Part shown: piece by piece, positions 16,358 through 24,202 of the stretch | Layout of the letters: each line of letters starts with the position of its first letter | Position numbering within the stretch: the first letter of the stretch is position 1 | Assembly: GCF_008369065.1 (NCBI RefSeq) | Contig: NZ_VDFC01000047.1 | Coordinates: 562,901 to 599,217, forward strand | Reading direction: 5' to 3' | Source of the DNA: Streptomyces apricus | Lineage (GTDB): Bacteria; Actinomycetota; Actinomycetes; Streptomycetales; Streptomycetaceae | Length of the DNA: 36,317 nucleotides | Notes under the pieces: generated by a model | What the model saw: only the letters and a program-made list of their open reading frames with translations | Databases searched by the model: none | Told to the model about the DNA's origin: nothing | Made by a program: the position numbers and the translations under genes

Positions 16358-18685
16358 TCACTTCGGCAAGTTCTCCAACAGATGGGACAAAAGCTCCTTA
16401 GCCCTGCCTTCAACGGAATCGAAGTTTCGCTCCGAAGAACACACGAATTCCAGTTCAGAAATGGCACGGACTGCCAGGCCTGTTTCAATCAACCACTCTG
16501 CACGCTGCAATCGAGCTGACATCTTCTGCTCCGTCACAATGTCAGGGGCACCCAGGATCGAATCAATGTCCTGGTAGGCGCCATCCAGGTCTCCTAAATT
16601 CCACAACGTACGCGCTCGTCGAATGTGCGCGATGAAGCGTCGATTGTACGTCGTCTCTGCAAGTGCAAGTACCGCTGTGCGGTCCCGGATGGCAGAACTG
16701 GTGTCGCCGTAACTGTCAAATATGTCGGCCCGGTTGTTGAGTGCGCAAGCGCGTCGCTCGTCCGTCGCAGTGGAGCTTTCGACCACTGTGGAGAAATCGT
16801 TCTGCGCCGCGTGCTGATCCCCCAAATACATCCACGTGACGCCGCGGTTGTTCAGAATGTCTGAACGTACCGGCCAGTCCGTAGCGCAGATGGCAAGTGC
16901 GTCCGCGTATAGGCGGTTGGCACGGCGCGCGTCTCCCTCATGGAGGACGAGTGTCGCGCGCCGGAAGTGAGCAACGACGGTGAGCTCGTCCATCGTCTCG
17001 TTGGTGGTGTTCTGCCGCACGGAGGCGAGTCGGGAGAAGACCCAGTCCAGCACGGGGTGATCATTTCGCTGGAGGAGCGGGATGACGTCCACTGCCATGC
17101 GCGCGCAAGCCTCCGACGCCGACCAGTCACTTACATCGAGGAGGTCGACGAGGCAGTCGTGTTCTCTATGATCCCCTGCAGCTCGTTCCACGAACGCCCG
17201 GTATGCCCCCTGGTTCGTCTGCCACGCCATCTTGAGTAGTGCCATGACTGCAATGCGTCCGGCCCCAATAGCCGTCAGTTGGTCGAGAACATACAACTCA
17301 CCCAGGATGTCGGGGCGGACGCCATCGAGGAGGTCGTCGAGGGGGACCAGGTGGAAGTCGCTGTAGACGTCAGGCAACAACCCCGCAGGGGGCGTGAGCA
17401 TGCGCACCAACTGGGCGTAGTCGTCAGCCGAAAGACCCCCCAGCGCTGTTGCGATGGTTCGGACGTTGCGCATCAAACGGATTTGCGGGGAACCTGCCGC
17501 CTGCACGGCCTGACCGTCCATGCGCGCCACCAGACGCCGCAGCGCCCCGTCTCGGTCAGCGCTGATGCCGTTGCCGTCGAGCCAGTCCAGCACGGCGACA
17601 AGAACGAACAGCGGACGGCCCTCGGGGTCCATCTTCGCTGCGTGATCGGCAATGTCCTCAACGTTCGTAGACGTCAACTCGACCCCGGCCCGTTTCGCGA
17701 CGGCTTCGATCAGCCTGCGGCTTTCAGATCGCGAAAGGCCTTCCAACTCGCGCGGAAGCCCATAAGAACATGCCTGGATCTGGAAGGACTCCTCCATGCG
17801 ATGAACTCGTTGCAGGGAGTCCCACCATGGACCCTGCGCCCTACGCTCCAAGATCAACACGCGTACGGGAGCGCACAGGTTCCGTTGACTCAAGTGGAGG
17901 AGCGCGTCCGCTAGCCACTCTCCGCGCTGCGCCGCGTAGTCAACGACGATGAGGGTCGGCCTGGTGGGCTGGAGGCCCCCCAAGGCGGTTTGATTTCCCT
18001 CACGTAGCAATCCAGCGTGCCATTCCCCAGTGACCGTGCGGCAGAGTTCTAGAGCCAGCCGACTCTTGCCGCTGCCGGCAGAGCCTGTCCAGATCCACCA
18101 TGCGAAATCCGCATCCGCCCTCAGGAAAGATTTCAGCTCTTCGATTTCACCTTCACGCCCGATCCGCCCGACAGCAGTACTGGCGAAAGTGAGCAGAGAA
18201 TCGAATGAATCAAGCTGCGGGAGGGCGAGCACGAGAGCGTCACTGACATCGTCGCTGTTTTGAAGCATTTTCAATGCGCGCTGCTCAGCCTCACCCTTCC
18301 ATTGGCGAAGGGTTTCCTCGGAATAGCGCGCAACGTCACTATCGATGAGCTTGCCACAGTTCTGGCATAGCCAGATTCCGTTGCTCTGAGCGGAGCGTTC
18401 GGCTGGAGTGAGAGCAGCATCGTATCGGGGCCCGCCCGGACTGGCTGCAGTGATATGAGCGGCCACACCAAGATTGACAGCTCCGCTCTCCTGGAGCTTG
18501 GGGCCTGATGTCACAGCCCGACAATCAGGATTGCTGCATCTGAAGGCCACCCTTGCAGCGAGCAAATCCTTGACTGGTTTGGTGAAGTCATCCCGCCTCT
18601 TCTTGACAGGCTCTGCACCTACGTGAACCACCCCCGCTGGAAGATATACCATCCCCTCTGTCCCGGATGGCAAGGGAAGCAGCAA
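16358..18685 (-). CDS. HNH-STAND-TPR protein, candidate antiphage NLR-like effector
   Basis: The domain order is clear. Residues 50-130 are an HNH-type zinc nuclease domain: C50/C55, VAAHITAAS with H77, GGPRYD, then NGIWLCQNC with N102, C107 and C110. Residues about 170-450 are a STAND-type P-loop NTPase with Walker A GSAGSGKSR (201-209) and Walker B LIVVDYA (245-251). The C-terminal third is TPR-like helical repeats (DILNNRGVTWMYLGDQHAAQNDF and similar). By analogy with bacterial NLR-like defence proteins, the repeats would sense a phage signal, the NTPase oligomerise and the HNH domain cut nucleic acid. The start is unsure: TTG at 18685, or ATG at 18652 preceded closely by AGAGGGG. It lies 35 bp behind the ImmA gene, probably in one operon with it. 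Confidence 0.72.
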   Translation of the reverse strand: MLLPLPSGTEGMVYLPAGVVHVGAEPVKKRRDDFTKPVKDLLAARVAFRCSNPDCRAVTSGPKLQESGAVNLGVAAHITAASPGGPRYDAALTPAERSAQSNGIWLCQNCGKLIDSDVARYSEETLRQWKGEAEQRALKMLQNSDDVSDALVLALPQLDSFDSLLTFASTAVGRIGREGEIEELKSFLRADADFAWWIWTGSAGSGKSRLALELCRTVTGEWHAGLLREGNQTALGGLQPTRPTLIVVDYAAQRGEWLADALLHLSQRNLCAPVRVLILERRAQGPWWDSLQRVHRMEESFQIQACSYGLPRELEGLSRSESRRLIEAVAKRAGVELTSTNVEDIADHAAKMDPEGRPLFVLVAVLDWLDGNGISADRDGALRRLVARMDGQAVQAAGSPQIRLMRNVRTIATALGGLSADDYAQLVRMLTPPAGLLPDVYSDFHLVPLDDLLDGVRPDILGELYVLDQLTAIGAGRIAVMALLKMAWQTNQGAYRAFVERAAGDHREHDCLVDLLDVSDWSASEACARMAVDVIPLLQRNDHPVLDWVFSRLASVRQNTTNETMDELTVVAHFRRATLVLHEGDARRANRLYADALAICATDWPVRSDILNNRGVTWMYLGDQHAAQNDFSTVVESSTATDERRACALNNRADIFDSYGDTSSAIRDRTAVLALAETTYNRRFIAHIRRARTLWNLGDLDGAYQDIDSILGAPDIVTEQKMSARLQRAEWLIETGLAVRAISELEFVCSSERNFDSVEGRAKELLSHLLENLPK

Positions 18686-18720
18686 AGCAAGATACCAGGC
18701 AAGGCGACTCCAGTCAGGAG

Positions 18721-19245
18721 TCAGCTGATGAGGCCGAGATTGATCAAGCGGAAGCCCATCGCCGAAGCACTGACCTCAAAGAGTGCGGCCAGCGCGACAG
18801 CGCAGCCGTCCGGGTCTTGTCGGACTACTGCGGGAAGTTGCTGCAATTCCGATCGGACGAGATCGGCAGGCATCAGCAGACCGGCAGCGAAGGCGTTCGC
18901 TTCGATCTCCTCGCGGTCGGTGGCCATGCTGGAGGTCTTGTCCCGGAGGTTCACCCGGACAGGTCGATCCAGCACGACTTCGCGCCCTGGATGCAAAAGC
19001 AGGTGCCCGAACTCATGACCGATCGTGAACCGCTGGCGACGAGAGGAGTGCGCGTCATTGACACCAACTACTGGAGACTGACCGTCCTGGCGTACGAGCA
19101 TCCCTGAGACGTCCCCGTCCCGGAATGCACTCCGGGAGATCACGACACCCAGGTGAGCAGCCAGTCTCTCCACATTCACCGGAGCCGCGGTCTCACCCGC
19201 CTCCGCGAGGAGGCGACTGGCAGCTTGCTCTGCCCGCTTAGCCAC
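18721..19245 (-). CDS. ImmA/IrrE-family metallopeptidase (CapP-like)
   Basis: A zinc peptidase with the HExxH motif in FTIGHEFGHLLLHPG, a downstream glutamate in EIEANAFAAGLLMP, and the ImmA-like N-terminus VNVERLAAHLGVVI. GTG at 19245 (174 aa) overlaps the XRE gene by 8 nt and has AAGGAGG upstream, so it is coupled to it. ImmA-type peptidases cleave their partner XRE repressor after DNA damage or infection. In CBASS the equivalent is CapP, which cleaves CapH. Its position next to a CD-NTase operon supports that reading. Family call strong, partner inferred. Confidence 0.82.
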   Translation of the reverse strand: MAKRAEQAASRLLAEAGETAAPVNVERLAAHLGVVISRSAFRDGDVSGMLVRQDGQSPVVGVNDAHSSRRQRFTIGHEFGHLLLHPGREVVLDRPVRVNLRDKTSSMATDREEIEANAFAAGLLMPADLVRSELQQLPAVVRQDPDGCAVALAALFEVSASAMGFRLINLGLIS

Positions 19246-19546
19246 GCCCTGCCTCCTTCTGCGCCTTGGCCAGTACGCTCTGCGCCCAACCACGCGCATC
19301 TTCCGGCAACTCGTCCAAGACGTCCGAGCGTCCACCGGGGGCCGGCAGGAGCGACTCAGGTTCCACCCGGAGCACGTCAGCGAACTCGAAGAGCATGTGC
19401 AACGCGACCCTCTGACGCCCCTTCTCAATGTTGCTGATCGATGTGCGATTCAGCCCTACGGCACTCCCCAACTCCTGCTGATTCATCCCTAGAGCAGCAC
19501 GTGCCTTCCGGACTCGATCCCCGAACGCCTCATAGAACCCGTTCAT
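19238..19546 (-). CDS. XRE-family repressor (CapH/ImmR-like)
   Basis: A 102-aa Cro/CI helix-turn-helix protein: FGDRVRKARAALGMNQQELGSAVGLNRTSISNIEKGRQRVALHMLFEFADVL. ATG at 19546 has GAGGA 8 nt upstream. It is first in a minus-strand operon with the ImmA gene and probably the STAND gene, and divergent from the CD-NTase gene 121 bp away. Known CapH proteins repress CBASS operons until CapP cuts them. This one is well placed to repress both directions from the shared intergenic region. Confidence 0.82.
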   Translation of the reverse strand: MNGFYEAFGDRVRKARAALGMNQQELGSAVGLNRTSISNIEKGRQRVALHMLFEFADVLRVEPESLLPAPGGRSDVLDELPEDARGWAQSVLAKAQKEAGRG

Positions 19547-19667
19547 CTGTTCGCATCCTCTCGCACTCACAGCCCGATTTCCAGTCTCACAAACACTGTT
19601 GCTTAAAGTGGAGTCGCTATGGTTTGCTAGATTGGAATCTGAGGGGCCTGAGTGCAGAGAGGTACCA
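19547..19667. promoter_or_regulatory. Divergent promoter region of the XRE/ImmA and CBASS-like operons
   Basis: This 121-bp gap must contain both promoters and the expected repressor operators. It is less GC-rich than its surroundings, with TTGCTT (19602-19607) and TATGGTTTG near 19618. Convincing symmetric operators could not be picked out by eye. Confidence 0.4.
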
Positions 19668-20699
19668 ATGGTCCGAAAAGAATCCCTTGCGCAACTCCTC
19701 GACGCAGGACGCCGCAAGATCCAGGTGACCGACGAGGAACTCGCCGAGGCCAAGCGACGCCGCCAGCTTCTGGCGGTATCCATGCGCCGGGCTTTCCCCG
19801 GCTCCACCACCTACTTCAACGGAAGCGTCGCGCACGGCGACGCCAACACTCCCCTGACCGACGTCGACCTCGGCGCCGTCCTCACAAAGAAGGACGCCGA
19901 GCCGTACGGCCCCGGCAAGAAGAGCGCTCTGCCCCTGATGGAGATCGCCCGCGATGCCATCCACAAGGACCTGGACGGCGAGTTCCCGAACCTCACCATC
20001 GAGGTCGCCGGCCGCCGCCGCGCCGTTCTCGTACGCTTCGGCGACCCGGTTACTGCAGAACAGTCCGACTTCACGGCGGACGTCATGACCGCGCTCCCGC
20101 ACCCCTCGGGACGCGGGCTGTACATCCCCAACACCAAGATCGCGGCTCAGTGGGACCGCGCCGACCCGATCACCCACACGCAGATGGTGCTCCAGGCCAT
20201 CGAGGACACTGAGATCGTCTTCGCACGCACCGTCCGGCTGCTGAAGCACTGGAATGGCACCCACAGCAAGCCGATGTGCTCCTGGAACATCAAGGCCCTC
20301 TGCCTCGATTGCCTCGACGAGCCCATGCCGCTGATCAACGCGCTGCAGACCTTCTTCGCCTACGCAGCGGACGAGATCGACAAGGGCCCGACGCCCGACC
20401 CGGCCAAGGTGGCCGGCCCAATCCCGCTCAACATGCCGCGAAGCGAGGTGCACAAGCGACTCTGCACCGCGCGGAAGTACATCAATCTGGCGATCGAACA
20501 CGAGAAGGCCGGACGCCCGCTCAGCGCGCAGTACGCCCTGCACCAGGTCCTCCCGGAACTTGTACCGGACGTGAACGCAACGGAGGAAGAAGCACACCGC
20601 CTGGTGACGACCGTTCGCTCGGGCGGGACATCCCTCACCGGACTCGGGCTCGCCACCAAGCTGCCCGCTTCGACCCCGACCCGGGCGTGGGGAGGCTGA
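19668..20699 (+). CDS. CD-NTase-like nucleotidyltransferase (CBASS-like)
   Basis: Makes a cyclic oligonucleotide signal in CBASS antiphage defence. The pol-beta-type site is complete: G52-S53 in FNGSVAHGD, D65 and D67 in TDVDLG, and a third acidic residue D138 in DFTADVMTAL. The helical C-terminal half fits the OAS-like part of the fold. ATG at 19668 has GAGAGG at 19657-19662; the upstream open frame reads through the promoter region and is not used. The product is 343 aa. Four bases separate it from the E2-like gene, so the operon is tight. Which nucleotide it makes cannot be told from sequence alone. Confidence 0.78.
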   Translation: MVRKESLAQLLDAGRRKIQVTDEELAEAKRRRQLLAVSMRRAFPGSTTYFNGSVAHGDANTPLTDVDLGAVLTKKDAEPYGPGKKSALPLMEIARDAIHKDLDGEFPNLTIEVAGRRRAVLVRFGDPVTAEQSDFTADVMTALPHPSGRGLYIPNTKIAAQWDRADPITHTQMVLQAIEDTEIVFARTVRLLKHWNGTHSKPMCSWNIKALCLDCLDEPMPLINALQTFFAYAADEIDKGPTPDPAKVAGPIPLNMPRSEVHKRLCTARKYINLAIEHEKAGRPLSAQYALHQVLPELVPDVNATEEEAHRLVTTVRSGGTSLTGLGLATKLPASTPTRAWGG

Positions 20700-20703
20700 C
20701 GCC

Positions 20704-21237
20704 ATGCCGGTCTGGTACGGGGTCCGGCCGGCCTGGTGGGCCCCGCTCGAACGGGATGCCCGGCGGCACTTCGGTGACGCCCTCCGCCACAGGTACCGCC
20801 GCGGCTCACTGACGTACGACCTCACCGGGCTCGACGTCACTGGTGAATCCGACGCCATCGATGTCCGGATCCGCTTCTACGCAGATCCGCCCTACCCCAC
20901 CTACGGCCAGAAGCCAGAGGACTTCCCGCGCGTCCACGCCAAGCCCGGAGCCTCATCGAAGCACCGGCACCTACCTGACGACGCCCTCTGCCTCTGGTAC
21001 CCGCTGGACCCGGCAGAACGACGCTGGACGAGTTCCAGAGGGCTTCTGGACCTCATCGAGATTGTCCGCACACACTTGTTCCTCGAACACTACTGGCGAC
21101 TCACCGGCGGTGAGTCCAGCGGTCAGTGGCTGATTGAGGACGCTCCTCACGGCATGCCGGAGAGTGGTGCGTGGCGATCATCGCGGCGGCACAAGCGACG
21201 AACCGCGGCTGGACCTGGGCTGAGACAGCCGCACTGA
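20704..21237 (+). CDS. E2-like conjugation protein (short type II CBASS Cap2-like)
   Basis: The pattern PPYPTYG, HRHLPDDALCLWYPLD with C96, then GLLDLIEIVRTHLFLEHYWRLTGG and EDAPHG matches prokaryotic E2-like proteins. C96 is the candidate catalytic cysteine. No E1 or JAB partner is nearby. Stand-alone E2 proteins mark short type II CBASS, where they modify or prime the CD-NTase. The start is 20704, next to the CD-NTase stop. The last 22 codons overlap the next gene in a different frame. Confidence is moderate, since E2-like families are divergent. Confidence 0.68.
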   Translation: MPVWYGVRPAWWAPLERDARRHFGDALRHRYRRGSLTYDLTGLDVTGESDAIDVRIRFYADPPYPTYGQKPEDFPRVHAKPGASSKHRHLPDDALCLWYPLDPAERRWTSSRGLLDLIEIVRTHLFLEHYWRLTGGESSGQWLIEDAPHGMPESGAWRSSRRHKRRTAAGPGLRQPH

Positions 21238-21677
21238 TCGTCCCATTCGTCGCCCTCTTCGGCGCCTTCCTCACGTACGCCCTCAACCAGAGGGCTGTGC
21301 GAAAGGAGCGCCGGGCGAGGACGTTCGCCGAAGCGCTGACGGTGGTCGAGGAGTACCTGGAGATGCCGTACCGCATACGGCGCCGTCCTGAGTCCTCCTC
21401 CGCCGTACGACAACAGCTCACCGACGAGGTCAGTGGTCTCCTCGCTCGCATGGCTTTCCACCAGGCATGGCTCCAGATCGAGGCATCGGCCGTCGCGGCC
21501 CCCTACGCAACCCTTGTTGCAACGGCACGAGCCGAGGCAGGTGCGCAGATGAGTCTCGCCTGGCAACAGCCGCTGCTCGCCACTGACAGTGGAATGAACC
21601 TGGGCACTCCATATCCACGGGATCGATCAACCGCCGCCCGCGCCATCTGTATCGACATGATGCGCCGTCAGCTCTGA
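21171..21677 (+). CDS. Single-pass membrane protein, likely CBASS effector
   Basis: A 168-aa protein with one hydrophobic segment near the N-terminus (about residues 15-40, WAETAALIVPFVALFGAFLTYAL) and a positively charged stretch after it (RAVRKERRAR). That predicts a cytoplasmic C-terminus of about 125 residues, largely helical. GTG at 21171 has GGAGAG at 21159-21164. It overlaps the E2-like gene by 67 nt. Being third in a CD-NTase/E2 operon suggests the effector that damages the membrane when the signal binds. No known effector family is recognised; a different accessory role remains possible. Confidence 0.6.
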   Translation: MAIIAAAQATNRGWTWAETAALIVPFVALFGAFLTYALNQRAVRKERRARTFAEALTVVEEYLEMPYRIRRRPESSSAVRQQLTDEVSGLLARMAFHQAWLQIEASAVAAPYATLVATARAEAGAQMSLAWQQPLLATDSGMNLGTPYPRDRSTAARAICIDMMRRQL

Positions 21678-21723
21678 TCGCAGAGGGCGATCACGGCGCC
21701 GATCGTTATGCCGAGGCTGCTGT

Positions 21724-21858
21724 CACTCGATAAGTGCTGGTCAGGCCCACTCTCATTTACAACTCCACAAGCCCAAGCTACTTCGATGCCTGTGAAAGTG
21801 ATAGTGCGCAGGTCGGCACCCTTGTCAACTCTCATTTCTGGCGGCGGCTCTCAGGGGC
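21724..21858. repeat. Transposon right end: putative TnsB sites, terminal inverted repeat, target duplication
   Basis: The terminal inverted repeat is at 21827-21853 and the target copy GGGGC at 21854-21858. Internal motifs are CACTCGATAA (21724-21733), CACTCTCATT (21748-21757), GTGATAGTGCG (21798-21808) and AACTCTCATT inside the terminal repeat (21827-21836). They repeat the left-end motif, mostly inverted. The spacing differs from the left end, as in other Tn7-like elements with asymmetric ends. Confidence 0.8.
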
Positions 21859-21948
21859 CGCGACCCGGTCCGGGTGGGGAACGGCCCAGCGCGGACTGGG
21901 GGGCTAACCCCCGTGCCAAGCCCGTCCCGGCTCCCTACCGTGGAGCCC

Positions 21949-22389
21949 ATGACCGGTATGGAAGCCCGCGACGCCGAACTCAAGAAGGAACTCGACGCCA
22001 CCCTGCACATCCGCAAGGAGCTGGGCGAGGAGTACGAGTCCGCGCTGGTCGACTCGTTCCTGGAGAAGGTCGGGCAGCGCCTGGACGGCGCGGTCGACCG
22101 CCAGGTGCGGCGCCAGCTCGCGGAACAGCAGATGGTGGCGGCCCGCGACGCGCGCTCCCCGAAGGGGTCCTCGGACTCCTGGGGCGAACGCTTCGGATTC
22201 GGGATCGTCTCCCTCGTCCTCGCGGTCCCCCTGTCCGCGATCGGCGGCGGGGTCGCCGACCTGCCCGGCCTCCTGGTCGCCTGGGCGGGCATCGTGGGGG
22301 TCAACGTGGTCCAGGCCGCGCGCTTCTCGCCGAACCTCTTCGGCCGGAAGCGCGGACGCGACACGTCGGGCTCCGACTCGGACTGGTGA
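21949..22389 (+). CDS. Small two-helix membrane protein, unknown function
   Basis: A 146-aa protein with a charged N-terminal helix (MTGMEARDAELKKELDATLHIRKELGEEYESALVDSFLEKV) and two membrane segments at about residues 76-115 (FGIVSLVLAVPLSAIGGGVADLPGLLVAWAGIVGVNVVQAARF). ATG at 21949 has GTGGAG just upstream; ATG at 21958 is an alternative. The gene is chromosomal, 91 bp beyond the transposon's right end, and divergent from the lyase gene in the pre-insertion arrangement. No known function. Confidence 0.7.
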   Translation: MTGMEARDAELKKELDATLHIRKELGEEYESALVDSFLEKVGQRLDGAVDRQVRRQLAEQQMVAARDARSPKGSSDSWGERFGFGIVSLVLAVPLSAIGGGVADLPGLLVAWAGIVGVNVVQAARFSPNLFGRKRGRDTSGSDSDW

Positions 22390-22423
22390 GACCTCGGCGG
22401 TGACGCCGTACCCGTAGGGGATA

Positions 22424-22461
22424 CCCGAGGGCCCGGTACCGCCGGGTACCGGGCCCTCGGG
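22424..22461. terminator. Strong hairpin terminator after the membrane protein gene
   Basis: A perfect 17-bp stem, CCCGAGGGCCCGGTACC (22424-22440) with its complement (22445-22461), around a 4-nt loop, 35 bp after the stop codon. There is no T tract, as is common in Streptomyces. Confidence 0.8.
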
Positions 22462-22810
22462 GGAAGCTTGCGCGGGGACCGCCGCACCCCCGTTGCCGGG
22501 GGGCGGGACGACGGCGGTCCCCGCGAGGGACACGGGCCGGGTCAGGGCCGGGCTCCGCATCCTGGCGTCCATGGAGGTCCGGGAGCCGCTCCGGAGGTCC
22601 GTGACGCCGTTCTGGCGTCGGCCTGGGCGGGGAGCCGCTCCCGCCCTCGCCGACATCCACCAATGTGCCGGACGCGTGTTAAGCGGGTGCTGCGTGGACG
22701 TGACGTGCTCGTACCACTTCCACGAAGTTCAGCCGCGGCCGCCCACTTCCACGAAGTTCAGCCGCGGCCGCGCGCCCGTCCCCGGCGCGCGCGGTCCGCC
22801 GGACGCCGTC
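22462..22810. other. Gene-free region with a perfect 29-bp tandem duplication
   Basis: No gene supported. The sequence CCACTTCCACGAAGTTCAGC... occurs as two exact 29-bp copies at 22713-22741 and 22742-22770. Each contains GCGGCCGC. There are only two copies with no spacer, so it is not CRISPR. It lies just past the 3' end of the cystathionine beta-synthase gene. Confidence 0.75.
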
Positions 22811-24202
22811 CTACTGCCGTCCGCCCTTGGCCAGGAAGGACAGCAGGTCCTGGCGGCTGACGACACCGGTCGGCTTGCCCTCGACCAGGACGATCGCCGC
22901 GTCGGCGCCGCCGAGCACGCTCATCAGGTCGCCCACCGGCTCGCCGGAGCCGACCTGCGGCAGCGGCGGGGACATGTGCTTCTCCAGCGGGTCGCCGAGC
23001 GAGGCGCGCTGCGTGAACAGCGCGTCCAGCAGCTCCCGCTCGACCACGGAGCCCACCACCTCGGCGGCCATCACGTCCGGGTGGCCGGCGCCCGGCTTCA
23101 CGATGGGCATCTGCGAGACGCCGTACTCGCGCAGGACCTCGATGGCCTGGCCGACGGTCTCGTCGGGGTGCATGTGGACGAGGGACGGGATGGCCCCGTG
23201 CACCTTGTCGCTCAGCACGTCGGCGACGCGGGCGCTGGGGCCCTCGTCCTCCAGGAAGCCGTAGTCGGCCATCCACTCGTCGTTGAAGATCTTGCTGAGG
23301 TAGCCGCGGCCGCTGTCGGGCAGCAGCACGACCACCACGTCGTCCGGGCCGAGCCGCTCGGCCACCCGCAGCGCGGCCACGACGGCCATCCCGCAGGAGC
23401 CGCCGACGAGCAGGCCCTCCTCCTTGGCCAGGCGCCGGGTCATCTGGAAGGAGTCCTTGTCGGAGACCGCGACGATCTCGTCCGCGACGGTGCGGTCGTA
23501 CGCGGTCGGCCAGAAGTCCTCACCGACGCCCTCGACGAGGTACGGGCGCCCGGAGCCGCCGGAGTAGACGGACCCCTCGGGGTCGGCGCCCACGACCCGG
23601 ACCCGGCCCTCGCTGGCGTCCTTCAGGTAGCGCCCGGTCCCGGAGATGGTGCCGCCGGTGCCGACGCCCGTGACGAAGTGGGTGATCCGCCCCTCCGTCT
23701 GCTCCCACAGTTCAGGGCCGGTGGAGTGATAGTGCGAGGCGGGATTGTCGGGGTTGGAGTACTGGTCGGGCTTCCAGGCGCCGGGCGTCTCGCGCACCAG
23801 CCGGTCGGAGACGTTGTAGTACGAGTCGGGGTGCTCGGGGTCGACCGCCGTGGGGCAGACGACGACCTCGGCACCGTACGCGCGCAGCACGTTGATCTTG
23901 TCGGTGCTCACCTTGTCGGGGCACACGAAGATGCACTTGTAGCCCTTCGTCTGGGCCACGATGGCGAGGCCCACACCCGTGTTGCCGCTGGTCGGCTCGA
24001 CGATCGTGCCGCCCGGCTGCAACGCGCCGCTCTTCTCGGCCGCCTCGATCATGCGCAGGGCGATGCGGTCCTTCACGGAGCCGCCGGGGTTGAAGTACTC
24101 GACCTTCGCGAGGACGGTCGCCTGGATGCCGGCGGTCACGCTGTTGAGCCTCACCAGCGGGGTGTTGCCGACGAGACTGATCATCGAGTCGTGGAATTGC
24201 AC
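22811..24202 (-). CDS. cbs: Cystathionine beta-synthase
   Basis: A PLP enzyme joining serine and homocysteine in transsulfuration. The PLP lysine is K44 in GGSVKDR, with EPTSGNTGVG for cofactor phosphate and carboxylate binding and GVGTGGTISG later. A pair of C-terminal CBS domains (about 335-460, VHGAIPSLVHMHPDETVGQAIEVLREYGVSQMPIVK and GKPTGVVSRQDLL) distinguishes it from cysteine synthases. It is 463 aa, lacking the heme domain of animal enzymes. GTG at 24202 has GGAGA 7 nt upstream. Divergent from the SGNH hydrolase gene. Confidence 0.92.
   Translation of the reverse strand: MQFHDSMISLVGNTPLVRLNSVTAGIQATVLAKVEYFNPGGSVKDRIALRMIEAAEKSGALQPGGTIVEPTSGNTGVGLAIVAQTKGYKCIFVCPDKVSTDKINVLRAYGAEVVVCPTAVDPEHPDSYYNVSDRLVRETPGAWKPDQYSNPDNPASHYHSTGPELWEQTEGRITHFVTGVGTGGTISGTGRYLKDASEGRVRVVGADPEGSVYSGGSGRPYLVEGVGEDFWPTAYDRTVADEIVAVSDKDSFQMTRRLAKEEGLLVGGSCGMAVVAALRVAERLGPDDVVVVLLPDSGRGYLSKIFNDEWMADYGFLEDEGPSARVADVLSDKVHGAIPSLVHMHPDETVGQAIEVLREYGVSQMPIVKPGAGHPDVMAAEVVGSVVERELLDALFTQRASLGDPLEKHMSPPLPQVGSGEPVGDLMSVLGGADAAIVLVEGKPTGVVSRQDLLSFLAKGGRQ

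Larger units (their letters stand above)
763..21853. mobile_element. Tn7-like transposon carrying a defence-gene cargo
   Basis: The element starts at T763 and ends at A21853 (21,091 bp). The 5 bp before it (758-762) and after it (21854-21858) are both GGGGC, matching the 5-bp target duplication made by Tn7-like transposases. The outer 27 bp of the two ends are inverted repeats with 24 identities, starting TGAGAGCCG and ending AATGAGAGT. Inside the left end lies a tniQ-tnsA-tnsB-tnsC-tniQ cluster plus a third, opposed tniQ. The cargo holds an ABC-3C-like operon, two IS remnants, an XRE/DUF6083 module, an HNH-STAND gene with XRE/ImmA regulators and a CBASS-like operon. No Cas gene or CRISPR array was seen, so it is not a CRISPR-associated transposon on this evidence. 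Base composition inside looks lower in G+C than the flanks by eye. Confidence 0.9.

Noticed and set aside
763..21853. CRISPR-associated (CAST-type) transposon
   Set aside because: No cas6, cas7, cas8, cas12k or repeat array found; the extra TniQ genes alone do not show RNA guidance.
22713..22770. Direct repeats as a CRISPR array
   Set aside because: Only two copies, adjacent with no spacer, and no Cas gene in the window.
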